Counted from the first letter of the stretch, positions 38,385 through 47,742 are shown. The stretch: 64,000 nt of DNA from DATBQN01 sp963755825 (GCA_963755825.1 CAVWLA010000001.1:1054001-1118000); one strand, 5' to 3'. Numbers and translations are program-made. The notes: generated by a model from the sequence alone, not told the origin.

Positions 38385-40694
38385 ATGATCCCCACCCGCC
38401 GCGCCGTCCGCACCCTGGTCATGGCCGTGCTCCTCGTCGGCAGTCTCGCCGGCTGCGGGACGGGCATCGAGAGCGCCCACGTCATCGACACTCCGGCACC
38501 CGCTGCCGCCAAGGCGCCCGCGGCGCCAGCTACTGCTCCCAAGCCGACGCCGCCCGCTCCCCCGCGAGCCGCCGGCACCGAGGCCCCCATCCCGGCGTCC
38601 CCCGCCGCGCCACCGCAGCCGCCGTCCGGCGGGCCGAGCACGGGAACCGCCGCCGCCGGGCGTCTCGCCGTGGAGCCGAACTATGCCAAGGGGCCGAAGG
38701 AGGCGCAGCCGGCGGTCCCCGTGCCGCCCGCCACCCCGGATTCCGCCGCGGCGCCGTCGCAGCCGGCCGCCGGGCCCGCGGCGGGCGCCGCCGCGGCCAC
38801 CCGGCTCGCCGCCGCCGCCCCGGCCGCCGCCGCGGCTCCGACCGCCGGTGCCGCCGCGGAGCGGAGCTCGGCGCACGTCTACACCATCCAGCAGTTCCTC
38901 GCCACGACGCTGCTGACCGGCAACTCGTTCAACTCCGACGGCAACAAGATCCTCGTCTCGAGCAACCAGACCGGCATCTACAACGCCTATGCGATCCCCC
39001 TCGCCGGCGGCAGCCCGCAGGCACTCACCCATTCGACGACCGACAACATCTACGTCATCGGCTACTTCCCGCGCGACGACCGCTTCCTCTATCGCGCCGA
39101 CCAGGGGGGCAACGAGCTGCAGCACCTCTACGTCCGCTCGCCGGACGGTTCGGTGCGCGACCTGACGCCCGGCACCAAGCTCCGGGCCGAGTTCCTCGCC
39201 TGGGCCGTGGACGAGACGGCGTTCTACATGACGACCAACGAGCGCGATCCGCGCTACTTCGACGTCTACGAAGTAGCGCTCGATACCTTCAAGCGCGAGC
39301 TCATCTTCAAGAACGACGGCGGCTTCCTCCCCGCCGCGGTGTCCCCCGACCGGCGCTACGTGGCGCTCGGCAAAAACAACGGCTCGGACGCGAACAGCGA
39401 CGTCTGGCTCTACGACACGACGACGGCGAAGCTCAAGAATCTGACCGAGCACAAGGGGGAGGTGGTGAGCTCCGCCTACACCTTCAGCCCGGACGGCAAG
39501 GCGCTCTACTACACGACCGACCGCGGCCGCGAGTTCGCCGCCCTCGAGCGCTACGAGCTCTCGACCGGCGCCCGCGAGCCGGTGCTGCAGACCGATTGGG
39601 ACGTCACCTCGGCCTACTTCTCCCGCAACGGGCGCTACTTCGTGGTCGCCATCAACAACGACGCGCATACCGAGATCCGCCTCTTCGAGACCGCCGGCAT
39701 GGAGCCGGTGAAGCTGCCGTTGCTACCGGCGGCCGAGATCTCTTCGATCGACGTCTCGCGCGACGGCCGGCACATGGCCTTCTACGCCGACTCCAGCCGC
39801 TCGCCGCGCAATCTCTTCGTCAGCGACCTGCAGGCAGGCAGCCTGACCCAGATGACTCACGCCCTCTCCCCCGACGTCGAACCGGCGGACCTCGTCGAGG
39901 GCAAGGTAGTGCGCTTCAAGTCGTACGACGGGGTCACCATCCCGGGCATCCTCTACACCCCGCGCCAGGCCTCGACGGAGAACCCGCTGCCGGCGATCGT
40001 CTGGGTGCACGGCGGTCCCGGCGACCAGTCGCGCATCGCCTACGTCGCTCTCATCCAGTTCCTCGCCAACCACGGTTACGTCGTCTACGAGATCAACAAC
40101 CGCGGCAGCAGCGGCTACGGCAAGACCTTCTACGCCATGGACGACCGCAAGCACGGCGACGCGGATCTCGACGACTGCGTGGCGAGCAAGAAGATGCTGA
40201 TCGACCTGGGCTACGTCCGCCCCACCCAGATCGGCATCTTCGGCGGCAGCTACGGCGGCTACATGACGCTCGCCGCCCTCACCTTCCGGCCGCGCGCCTT
40301 CGCCGTCGGCGTCGACCTCTTCGGCGTCGCCAACTGGCTGCGCACGCTCCTCTCCATCCCCCCCTGGTGGGAGGCGCAGCGCGCCGAGCTCTACAAGGAG
40401 ATGGGCGACCCCAAGGTCGACGCCGACTACCTGCGGCGCATCTCGCCGCTCTTCTTCGCCAACCAGATCGAGCGGCCGCTCCTCGTGCTCCAGGGCGAGA
40501 ACGACCCGCGGGTGCTGAAGGTCGAGTCCGACGAGATCGTGGCGGCGGCGAAAAAGCGCGGCACCCCGGTCGAGTACATCGTCTTCCCCGGCGAGGGGCA
40601 CGGCTTCAGCAAGAAGGCGAACCAGGAGAAGGCCGATCAGGCGGTGCTCGATTTCCTCGACCGCTACCTGAAGACCGCCGGCGGCAAGGGGTAG
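38385..40694 (+). CDS. S9 family prolyl oligopeptidase-like lipoprotein
   Basis: This is a 769-residue protein with signal peptide and lipobox (LVGSLAGC, Cys near residue 25). Residues about 30-165 are an extreme Ala/Pro linker. A beta-propeller follows (repeats such as FSPDGKALYYTTDRG), and the alpha/beta-hydrolase peptidase domain covers about residues 520-765. The nucleophile serine is in GIFGGSYGGYMTLAAL, the aspartate in VLQGENDPRV and the histidine in FPGEGHGFSKK; HGGPGDQS is the oxyanion-side motif. It is probably a periplasmic or outer-membrane peptidase that degrades short peptides. It starts 58 nt after the AttH-like gene. Confidence 0.93.
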   Translation: MIPTRRAVRTLVMAVLLVGSLAGCGTGIESAHVIDTPAPAAAKAPAAPATAPKPTPPAPPRAAGTEAPIPASPAAPPQPPSGGPSTGTAAAGRLAVEPNYAKGPKEAQPAVPVPPATPDSAAAPSQPAAGPAAGAAAATRLAAAAPAAAAAPTAGAAAERSSAHVYTIQQFLATTLLTGNSFNSDGNKILVSSNQTGIYNAYAIPLAGGSPQALTHSTTDNIYVIGYFPRDDRFLYRADQGGNELQHLYVRSPDGSVRDLTPGTKLRAEFLAWAVDETAFYMTTNERDPRYFDVYEVALDTFKRELIFKNDGGFLPAAVSPDRRYVALGKNNGSDANSDVWLYDTTTAKLKNLTEHKGEVVSSAYTFSPDGKALYYTTDRGREFAALERYELSTGAREPVLQTDWDVTSAYFSRNGRYFVVAINNDAHTEIRLFETAGMEPVKLPLLPAAEISSIDVSRDGRHMAFYADSSRSPRNLFVSDLQAGSLTQMTHALSPDVEPADLVEGKVVRFKSYDGVTIPGILYTPRQASTENPLPAIVWVHGGPGDQSRIAYVALIQFLANHGYVVYEINNRGSSGYGKTFYAMDDRKHGDADLDDCVASKKMLIDLGYVRPTQIGIFGGSYGGYMTLAALTFRPRAFAVGVDLFGVANWLRTLLSIPPWWEAQRAELYKEMGDPKVDADYLRRISPLFFANQIERPLLVLQGENDPRVLKVESDEIVAAAKKRGTPVEYIVFPGEGHGFSKKANQEKADQAVLDFLDRYLKTAGGKG

Positions 40695-40775
40695 CTGCTC
40701 CGGCTGCCGGCCGCGCGGGCGCCGCCGGCAGCCGCGATCGGCGGGTCGGCGGCCGGCGCTCGAGCTCCGACGTTT

Positions 40776-40805
40776 TTGAAATCCGGCGTTTTGAGTTCCG
40801 ATAGA
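40776..40805 (+). promoter_or_regulatory. Promoter-like TTGAAA...GATAGA before the DUF885 gene
   Basis: TTGAAA (40776-40781) and GATAGA (40800-40805) are separated by 18 nt in a local AT-rich patch. A GGAG lies close to the ATG at 40853, so this gene would have a normal leader. Confidence 0.45.
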
Positions 40806-40852
40806 CTGCCCGGCGCCGTCCGCGGCCCCGCCAACCCTTGGAGAAACGCCCG

Positions 40853-42666
40853 ATGCGCCAGCGCCTCGCTCCCGCCGTCGCCGCCCTCGCCGCTCATCTC
40901 GCCGTCGCCCTCGGCCTGCTCGCCGGCACCGCCGGCGCGCAGCCGACCGCCCCGTCGCCTCCCGCCGCGGGCGAATCGGCGCGCCTGCACGACCTCTTCG
41001 CCCGCGAGTGGGAGACCCGCCTCAAGGAGGACCCCATCCTCGCCACCTCGGTCGGCCGCCACGAGGAGGACGCGCTCCTCCCCGCCATGTCGCTCGCCGA
41101 CCTGCAGCGGCGCGATGCGATGGCGCGCGGCACGCTCCGCGAGCTCAAAACCTTCGACCGCGCCGCGCTCTCCGCCGATGACCTGGTCTCCTACGACATT
41201 TTCAAGAGCCAGCTCGACAACCGCGTCGCCGACTTCGAGCTCGGCATTTACCAGATGCCGTGGAACGCCGACTCGGGCTTCCAGAGCGAGTTCGCCCAGC
41301 TCCCCGATGAGATGACCTTCCGCGCCTCCCGCGACTACGACAACTACGTCGCCCGGCTGCACGCCTGGCCGCGCTTCGTGGGGCAGGAGATCGAGCTCAT
41401 GCGGATGGGCATCCGCCGCGGCTTCACCCTGCCGCGCGCGGTGCTCGCCGGCTTCGAGGGGACGATGTCGGCGCACATCGTCGACGCGCCCGAGAAGAGC
41501 GTCTTCTGGAAGCCGTTCACCCATTTCCCCGCCACCCTCCCGGCGGCCGAGCGGACGCGCCTGGAAACGGTGGGGCGCGACGCCATCCAGGACGTCGTCG
41601 CCGGCTACCGCACCCTCCTCGCCTTCTACACCACCGAGTACCTGCCGCACGCGCGCACCACTCTCGGCGCCGCCGACCTCCCCAACGGCGCCGCCTTCTA
41701 CCGCCAGCAGATCCGCTACTTCACCACCCTCGACATGGCGCCCGAGGAGATCCACCGCATCGGTCTCGCCGAGGTCGACCGCATCGACAAGGAGATGCAG
41801 GCGGTGATCCGCGAGGTCGGCTACCAGGGGACCTTCGCCCAGTTCCTGCAGTTCCTGCGCACCGATCCGCGCTTCTACGCCAAGACCCCCGACGAGCTGC
41901 TGGAGGACGCCGCCTACCTCGCCAAGCGGATCGACGGCAAGCTGCCGTCGCTCTTCAAGACCCTGCCGCGCCTGCCATATACGGTCGAGCCGGTGCCCGA
42001 CTCGATCGCGCCCAAGTACACCGGCGGCCGCTACGTCGAGCCGCCGGCGGGCGGCACCCAGCCGGGCATCTACTGGGTCAACACCTACCGGCTGGAGACA
42101 CGGCCGCTCTACGTCCTCCCGGCGCTGACCCTCCACGAGGCGGTGCCCGGCCATCACCTGCAGATCGCCCTCAGCCAGGAGCTGGCGAACCTCCCCGACT
42201 TCCGCCGCTACTCCTACATCTCGGCCTTCGGCGAGGGCTGGGGGCTCTACACCGAGTGCCTCGGGATGGAGGCCGGTATCTACCAGGACCCCTACAGCAA
42301 GTTCGGCCGGCTCACCTACGAGATGTGGCGCGCCTGCCGGCTGGTGGTGGACACCGGCATCCATTCGATGGGCTGGACGCGCCAGCAGGCGATGGACTTC
42401 CTCGCCCGCACACCGCGCTGTCGCTCCACGAGGTCGAGACGGAAACCGACCGCTACATCTCCTGGCCGGCGCAGGCGCTCTCCTACAAGCTGGGCGAGCT
42501 GAAGATCCGGGAGCTGCGGCGGCGGGCCGAGCAGGCGCTCGGCGAGCGCTTCGACCTCCGTGAGTTCCACGACGTGGTCCTCGGCAGCGGCTCGGTGCCG
42601 CTCGGCGTGCTCGAGCAGAACGTCGACCGCTACATCGCCGCGGCGCGCGCCAAGCCGCAGGGCTGA
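40853..42666 (+). pseudogene. DUF885 family protein with an apparent single-base frameshift
   Basis: A signal peptide and most of a DUF885 protein run from the ATG at 40853 (SARLHDLFAREWETRLKEDPILATSVG; the zinc-site-like LHEAVPGHHLQIAL; SAFGEGWGLYTECLG) to MGWTRQQAMDFLAR near 42411. There the frame changes to unrelated Arg-rich sequence. The conserved C-terminus (TALSLHEVETETDRYISWPAQALSYKLGELKIREL, ending ARAKPQG at 42666) continues in the next frame. One missing base near 42411 would restore an about 604-residue protein. This is either a recent mutation or a sequencing/assembly error. DUF885 proteins are predicted metallo-carboxypeptidase-like hydrolases. Confidence 0.85.
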
Positions 42667-42672
42667 GCGGCC

Positions 42673-43649
42673 TCAGGGCTGCGGCGGCGCCGCCGGCGAG
42701 CGGGCGAGCGCCGCCTTGATCACCTCGGCGGGAATCCCCGCGGCCCGCCAGGCGGTGAGGTCGCGGGCGGTCATCTCCGCGGTGAGGGTGCGCTGGTCGA
42801 CGTAGTCGACAAGAAGGTCGGCGGCGAATCCCTGGCGGATGAGCTCCTGGAGATCGGCGAGGAGGTCGGCGGGAGAGATGCCGCTCGGCTTGCCGCCGGC
42901 GGCAGGAGCGTCGCGCGGCGCGGGGCAACCGCCGGACTCGGCTGCAGGATGGGCGGAGCGCCGGCGGCGGAGGGCGGCGGCGGAGCGGTCCAGGCGGCAT
43001 GGAGCCCGGCGTCGGAGAGCCCCTTGGCGTAGGCCTCTTTGAGGGCATCGGAGAGCACTTCGCTGGCGTTCTCCTCGTTTTCCGACTTGCCGTAGCGCCG
43101 CGCCGCGCCGGCGCCCACCCCCTCGTAGACGAGCCGGCCGCCGACGCTCAGCCGGAAGAGGGCGTTCACCTCGGCGGCATAGGTCGAGCCGACGGTCCTG
43201 ACGTTCTCCTCGACCTCGAAGCGAGTGAGGCGCACGGTCAACAGCCGCTCCCGCCCGCGGCCCGCCGCGCCGCCGGCGCCCGCCGTCCCCTGCGCCACCG
43301 GCAGCCCCCGCTGGCCGGCGCTCTGCAGCAGGGCGCCCAAGGCGAAGACCACGATGTCGTTGCCGGCGCGGAGGTTGGCACGCACCCCCTCGCGCTGCAC
43401 GGTGCCGACGAGGTCCTTGGCGGCGACGGTGCGCCCGTCCTCGACCGCCACCGCCACCGGCGACGCCTTCATGGCTGGAGTGATGTCGGCGACGACCTCG
43501 TCGAGGTTCTCCTGCGGCACGAACGAGAGCTGGATGCGCGGCCCCTCGACTTCGGCGCGGGCGACGCGGGCGCCGGCGACGACCCACGAGGTGAACGATG
43601 CGAGTAGAACGAGAGCGGCGGTGGACGAGCGGCGGCGGGTCGAGCGCAT
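42673..43649 (-). pseudogene. Secreted YajG-like protein with an apparent frameshift
   Basis: The ATG at 43649 has GAGGTGA upstream and a signal peptide (about residues 1-30). The body (RIQLSFVPQENLDEVVADITPAMKASPVAVAVEDGRTV, LLTVRLTRFEVEENVRTVGSTYAAEVNALFRLSVGGRLVYEG, ENASEVLSDALKEAYAKGL) resembles YajG-type outer-membrane lipoproteins but lacks a lipobox. After a Pro-rich stretch the frame becomes Ser-rich nonsense. A structured helical C-terminus (ISPADLLADLQELIRQGF...AEVIKAALARSP, stop at 42673) is in another frame. An indel lies at about 42880-42930. The two stops here, 42666 (+) and 42673 (-), are convergent. Confidence 0.65.
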
Positions 43650-43770
43650 GGTCACCTCGCGAGAGTTCGGTTCGCCGGCGCGGCAGTCCGCGCCCGAGAC
43701 GTCGGCCCGATTCTACCCGCGCCGGCCGGAGGCCGCCGCCGAGAGAAGGGCATAATCGCCAGCCGGCGCC

Positions 43771-44997
43771 ATGCACATCCTCCCCCTCGTCCTCTTGGCC
43801 TTGACCTACGTCGGCCTCGGGCTGGGACGGATCCCCGGCGTGCGCCTCGACCGCACCGGCTTCGCTCTGCTGGGAGCCATCGCCTTCCTCCTCACCGGCG
43901 GCATCACCCTCGTCCAGGCGGCGGCGGCGGTCGACGCCCCCACCTTGAGCGTGCTCTTCGGGATGATGCTGCTCTCCGCCGAGTATCGGCTGGCGGGGCT
44001 CTACGACGCCATCGGCCTGCGCCTCGCCGCGGCGGCGAGCCCTCGCCGCCTCCTCGCCGCGACGATCGCCGCCGCCGCCCTGCTCTCGGCAGTCCTCACC
44101 AACGACGTCATCTGCTTCGCCCTGGCACCGCTCCTCGCCGGCTCGCTCCTCACCTCGCGGCGCGACCCTCTCCCCTATCTCCTGGCGCTCGCCTGCGCCA
44201 GCAACCTGGGGAGCGCGCTGACGCCGATCGGCAACCCGCAGAACATCCTCATCGCACAGCGACTGGGGCTCCGCTTCCTCCCCTTCGTCGCCGCCTGTGC
44301 GCTCCCCGTGGCGCTGTCGCTCGGCCTGCTCTACCTGTTCCTCGCCCGCCGGGTGAGCCTGCCGCCGCGGCACTCCGCCTCCGCCGCACCGCCGGACCTG
44401 CTCGCGTTGCCGGCCGCGCAGCCGCTCGACCGCGCGCGGGCAGCGAAAGCAGTCGTCCTCACGATCGCCGCCATCGCCCTCTTCCTCTCGCCGGTGCCGG
44501 CGCCGCTCACCGCCTTGGGCATCGGCGCGGCGGTGCTCCTCGACCGCCGGATGCCGACCGGCCGCTTCCTCGCCGAGGTCGACTGGCACCTGCTGGCGCT
44601 CTTCGTCGGCCTCTTCGTCGTGGTGCGCGCCTTCGAGCTCTCGGGATGGACGGCCGAGGCGCGCGGCGTGCTCGCCGCGGCCCACCTCGACCTCGCTCAC
44701 CCGGCGGTGCTGGCAACCGTCGTCGCCGTGCTCGCCAATCTGGTGAGCAACGTGCCGGCGGTGATGCTCCTCCTTCCCTTCGTCCCCCACCTGCCCTCGA
44801 TCGGCTACCTCCTCGCCCTCGCCAGCACCTTCGCGGGGAACGCCGTCCTCGTCGGCAGCATCGCCAACCTCATTGTCGCCGAGCAGGCCGAGCGGCTGGG
44901 GATCCGCTTCGGCTTCCGCGATCATCTGAAGGTGGGTTTGCCGGTGACTCTCGTCTCGCTCGCCATCGCCGCCGCCACGACGGCCCTGCGCCGCTGA
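43771..44997 (+). CDS. ArsB/NhaD-type ion transporter
   Basis: This is a 408-residue membrane protein with about eleven hydrophobic segments. The motifs FLLTGGITLVQAA, LSAVLTNDVICFALAPLL, SALTPIGNPQNILIAQRLG and the second-repeat VVAVLANLVSNVPAVMLLLPF mark the ion-transporter (IT) superfamily that includes ArsB, NhaD and dicarboxylate carriers. Substrate cannot be decided: there is no ars or dicarboxylate gene nearby. CATAAT lies 14 nt upstream of the ATG. It ends 1 nt before the convergent DinB stop. Confidence 0.85.
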   Translation: MHILPLVLLALTYVGLGLGRIPGVRLDRTGFALLGAIAFLLTGGITLVQAAAAVDAPTLSVLFGMMLLSAEYRLAGLYDAIGLRLAAAASPRRLLAATIAAAALLSAVLTNDVICFALAPLLAGSLLTSRRDPLPYLLALACASNLGSALTPIGNPQNILIAQRLGLRFLPFVAACALPVALSLGLLYLFLARRVSLPPRHSASAAPPDLLALPAAQPLDRARAAKAVVLTIAAIALFLSPVPAPLTALGIGAAVLLDRRMPTGRFLAEVDWHLLALFVGLFVVVRAFELSGWTAEARGVLAAAHLDLAHPAVLATVVAVLANLVSNVPAVMLLLPFVPHLPSIGYLLALASTFAGNAVLVGSIANLIVAEQAERLGIRFGFRDHLKVGLPVTLVSLAIAAATTALRR

Positions 44998-44998
44998 T

Positions 44999-45667
44999 TC
45001 AGGGCTCGGGCAGCAGGCCGCGGCGCGCCGCCTCGATGAAGTCCGTATAGGCGGGCTCGGCACCGACGGCGCGGAGATCGGCGGCGATCTGGCCGCGGTG
45101 ATAGGCGCCATGGAGGATGACCTGCATGAGCACGTCTTCGACCCGGCTCGACCACCCCTCGCCAGCGCTGTTGACGTAGCGGACCACGCCTTCCAGGGTA
45201 CCTGGCACCCTTCCCCAGGTACCTGGCACCTGCCCGCCGCCGCCCTCGACCGAGCGAGAACCCGCCACCCGGGCTGGCTGGGTGCCTGGCACCATTTCTC
45301 GGGTACCTGGCACCTCGTCGACTCCCTGCTCCAGGGTACCTGGCACCATGCCGGCGAGGTAGCTCTGCCAGCGCTCGGCGAGCTCCTCCAAACCCGCACG
45401 GCAGCCTGCTAAGTCCAGCGCTGGCCAGACGATAGCTGGCGGCTCACCGAGCAGCCGGCCGAGCCACAGCCGGCCGGCGCCGACCAGGTGGCCCATGCGG
45501 GCGAGGGCGGCAGGGGGGACCTGGCGGGCGGCCTCCAGCGACGAGAGGGTGGCGCCGTTGGCCCAGGCGTCGTAGGCGAGGAAGCGGCGGAGCTCGGTGA
45601 GACGGTCGGTACCTGGCACCTTGTCATCGTACCTTCCGGGATCGTTCTCTCGCCGTTCTCCGATCAT
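44999..45667 (-). CDS. DinB-family protein carrying six in-frame VPGT repeats
   Basis: This is a 222-residue protein with a DinB four-helix fold: RFLAYDAWANGATLSSLE, MGHLVGAGRLWLGRLLG with the first metal histidine, and ILHGAYHRGQIAADLRAVGAEP with the two others, ending TDFIEAARRG. Typical DinB proteins have about 160-170 residues. Here about 53 extra residues sit between YLAG and GVVRYVNSAGEGWSS, at the loop before the last helices, and are built from five repeat copies read as VPGT. A sixth copy gives VPGT near residue 17. It overlaps the methyltransferase stop as ATGA. The family includes metal-dependent thiol transferases; the function here is unknown. Confidence 0.9.
   Translation of the reverse strand: MIGERRENDPGRYDDKVPGTDRLTELRRFLAYDAWANGATLSSLEAARQVPPAALARMGHLVGAGRLWLGRLLGEPPAIVWPALDLAGCRAGLEELAERWQSYLAGMVPGTLEQGVDEVPGTREMVPGTQPARVAGSRSVEGGGGQVPGTWGRVPGTLEGVVRYVNSAGEGWSSRVEDVLMQVILHGAYHRGQIAADLRAVGAEPAYTDFIEAARRGLLPEP
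45197..45347 (+). repeat. Cluster of five repeats inserted in the DinB gene
   Basis: GGTACCTGGCACC starts at 45197, 45218, 45302 and 45335, and a GGTGCCTGGCACC variant starts at 45281. Spacings of 21, 63, 21 and 33 bp are all multiples of three. On the coding (minus) strand every copy reads GTG CCA GGT/GGC ACC, Val-Pro-Gly-Thr. Confidence 0.95.
45608..45620 (+). repeat. Sixth repeat copy in the DinB gene
   Basis: A perfect GGTACCTGGCACC, 273 bp (91 codons) from the preceding copy, is read as VPGT at about residue 17 of the DinB protein, just before the first helix. Confidence 0.9.
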
Positions 45668-46326
45668 CTCCGCCGCAGCAGGAGGTGACGGTAGGGGCCG
45701 CCGCCGGGCTGGTCGGAGACGACGTCCAGCGGCGCCGCCGAGGCGCGGAGGATCTCCCCCATCTGGCGGTTGGTGCTGGTGAAGACGAGGTCGAGGAGGG
45801 CGAGGCCGGCACGGCGCGGCCAGGAGGGGCGCCGGCCGTCGGGGAGGAACTTGTCGAACACCGCGACGCGGCCGCCCCGCCGGAGGACGCGCGCCACCTC
45901 GGCCAGACAGCGCTCCGGCTCGGGGATCACCTCGAGCACCATATGGAGAATCGCCGCGTCGAAGCTGGCGTCGGCGAAATCCAGGGTGCGGCCGTCCATG
46001 CGGCGCAGCTCGACGTTCGGTCCGGCGTGGCGGCGCGCCTGCGCCAGCATCGCCGGCGTGAAGTCGGTCGCCAGCACCGAGACGTCGGCGGGGAGAAAGG
46101 GCAGGTCGGCGCCGGTGCCGCAGCCCACGATGAGCACCCGCTCGCCGGGGCTCAGGTCGAGGAGGCCGATCGAGCGCTGCCGCTCGGCATGGAACTTGGT
46201 GACCCGGTCGTAGTGCGGCGCCCAAATCGTGTAGCGGAGGTGCTGCCAGGAGCTCGAGGGCATGGGCTGGAGCGGGAGTTCGCCCGCGCCTGCCGGAGGA
46301 TAGGCGATGGCGAGAGCGCGCGACAA
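45664..46326 (-). CDS. Class I SAM-dependent methyltransferase
   Basis: This 220-residue protein may start at residue 22 (MPSSSWQHLRYTIWAPHYD). Motif I is VLIVGCGTGADLPFLP and motif II/III follows as VLATDFTPAMLAQAR; FDAAILHMVLEVIPEPERCLAEVARVLRRGG is the usual motif after strand 4. The N-terminal RYTIWAPHYDRV resembles UbiE-like and phospholipid methyltransferases, but the substrate cannot be assigned. It is translationally coupled (ATGA) to the DinB gene. Confidence 0.85.
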   Translation of the reverse strand: MSRALAIAYPPAGAGELPLQPMPSSSWQHLRYTIWAPHYDRVTKFHAERQRSIGLLDLSPGERVLIVGCGTGADLPFLPADVSVLATDFTPAMLAQARRHAGPNVELRRMDGRTLDFADASFDAAILHMVLEVIPEPERCLAEVARVLRRGGRVAVFDKFLPDGRRPSWPRRAGLALLDLVFTSTNRQMGEILRASAAPLDVVSDQPGGGPYRHLLLRRR

Positions 46327-46359
46327 CCCGCGAGGCGGCGGCCTCGCGGGCTCTGGGTC

Positions 46360-47742
46360 TCAGAAGGCCACTTTTTGCTGCCAGCCGCCGATGCGCCGCG
46401 CACCGAGGTCGAGGGGAAGCACGCCCTCCTCCTCGAAGAGGCGCCGCACCTGGAGGGCGTCGACCTGCGCCAAGCGGTGATAGAGGCGCAGAGCGACCTC
46501 GGCCTCGGTCCGCCAGGAGGCGCAACGCTCGGTCGTCGGCTCGCGGCGATCCGAGCTCTCGGTCGAGGGGGCCACGAGCAGGCTGTGGTCGCAGATGAAG
46601 CGCGCCCAGCATTCGGCGCAGGGCGCGCCGGCCGCCTCGAAGTCCATCCCCTCGAGCGAGGCGGTCTCGTCGAGCCCCGACCAACCCTCCCCCATCAGCT
46701 CGTCGTCGCGGGTTCCGAGCGATCGCCTCGCCGCATCGAAGATCCCGTTCGGCGAGACGGCCGCCGAGAGCGGCTCGCTCCTCATCAGGCGGCGGACGGT
46801 GCGGGTGAGGGGCTGATAGGCGACCGGTGTACGGCCGTCCTCGAGCGCGTTGCAGATCTCGTCGCTGACCGCGAGCAGGTCGCCGCGGTACTGGCGGAGC
46901 TCGGAGCCCGGACCGCCCGCCGGCCCGAAGGCGCGCGACCTCGCCGCGAAGCGGGAGGCGTCGAGGTGGCGCACGCCCACCTGTTGCGCCCAGATCCAGA
47001 GATCGTGGAGCCGCGCCGGGCCGGCGAGAGCGCACTCGACGGTCAGCCGGTCCGCCATCTCCGCCAGCAGACGGACGCCGCGCTCGGCCGTGCCCCAGAC
47101 CGCGTCCTCGCCGGGGAGGGCGGCGCCCGGCGCCAGCACCGGGAAGGTGCCGCAGTGGAGGCGCACGTGGAGCGGCAGGCAGCCGACGAGGAAGGCGGCG
47201 ATCGCCGGAGTGACCACGCAGGCGTCGAGCGCCAGCTCGAGGCGCACCTCCTGGCGCGCGCCTGCGGCTCGCCGGCTCGCCTCGACGACGATCCGCGACA
47301 GCAGCTCGTCGCCGGGGTAGGCGCCGGCCCAGGAGAGATTGAGGGCGACGCACGATGCTCCGAGCCCCTGCTTGAAGGTGACGTCGAGGGCGGCGAGGAG
47401 GCTCTCGGCGCTCGAGGGCTCGAGCGGAGAGCGCAACGCGCCGTCGTGCCCTGCGAAGCCGTCCCAGGCCGTCTGGCCGGAGAGGTCGAACTCCGCCTCG
47501 TCGGCGCCGGCGGCGAAGCGCTCGAGCGTGAAGAGATCCTCTGCGTTCAGCCAGGCGACCAGATCCTCGTCGAGATCGCCGGTCTCGAGCGCGGGAGCGA
47601 CGTGGAACTGCAGCTCCTCCGGCACGTCGAGCACGGCGGCGCGCTCGAGGTCGTAGATGAGGGTGCAGGAGCCGTCTCCGTCGATCAGGGAATGCAGGGC
47701 ACGCAGGCGCTGGGCACCGGGGGGCATCATCACGGTTTTCAT
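46360..47742 (-). CDS. Radical-SAM/SPASM maturase-like protein lacking the CxxxCxxC motif
   Basis: This is a 460-residue protein. The N-terminus (GDGSCTLIYDLERAAVLDVPEELQFHV...DLVAWLNAEDLFTLERF) looks like the leader-binding region of peptide-modifying radical-SAM/SPASM proteins. The C-terminus (APCAECWARFICDH...TTERCASWRTEAEVALRLYHRLAQVD) matches their SPASM cysteine region. The middle resembles a barrel, but no CxxxCxxC exists, so the SAM-binding 4Fe-4S cluster should be absent. It could be a pseudoenzyme, a peptide-binding partner or a chaperone. No precursor peptide was recognised nearby. The upstream region 47743-47966 is relatively AT-rich and holds its promoter and the stop of the S9 peptidase. 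Confidence 0.6.
   Translation of the reverse strand: MKTVMMPPGAQRLRALHSLIDGDGSCTLIYDLERAAVLDVPEELQFHVAPALETGDLDEDLVAWLNAEDLFTLERFAAGADEAEFDLSGQTAWDGFAGHDGALRSPLEPSSAESLLAALDVTFKQGLGASCVALNLSWAGAYPGDELLSRIVVEASRRAAGARQEVRLELALDACVVTPAIAAFLVGCLPLHVRLHCGTFPVLAPGAALPGEDAVWGTAERGVRLLAEMADRLTVECALAGPARLHDLWIWAQQVGVRHLDASRFAARSRAFGPAGGPGSELRQYRGDLLAVSDEICNALEDGRTPVAYQPLTRTVRRLMRSEPLSAAVSPNGIFDAARRSLGTRDDELMGEGWSGLDETASLEGMDFEAAGAPCAECWARFICDHSLLVAPSTESSDRREPTTERCASWRTEAEVALRLYHRLAQVDALQVRRLFEEEGVLPLDLGARRIGGWQQKVAF

Noticed and set aside
38500..38880. Possible inserted repeat domain in the S9 lipoprotein
   Set aside because: The Ala/Pro-rich stretch is low-complexity linker without a recurring DNA unit and without the 13-bp repeat.
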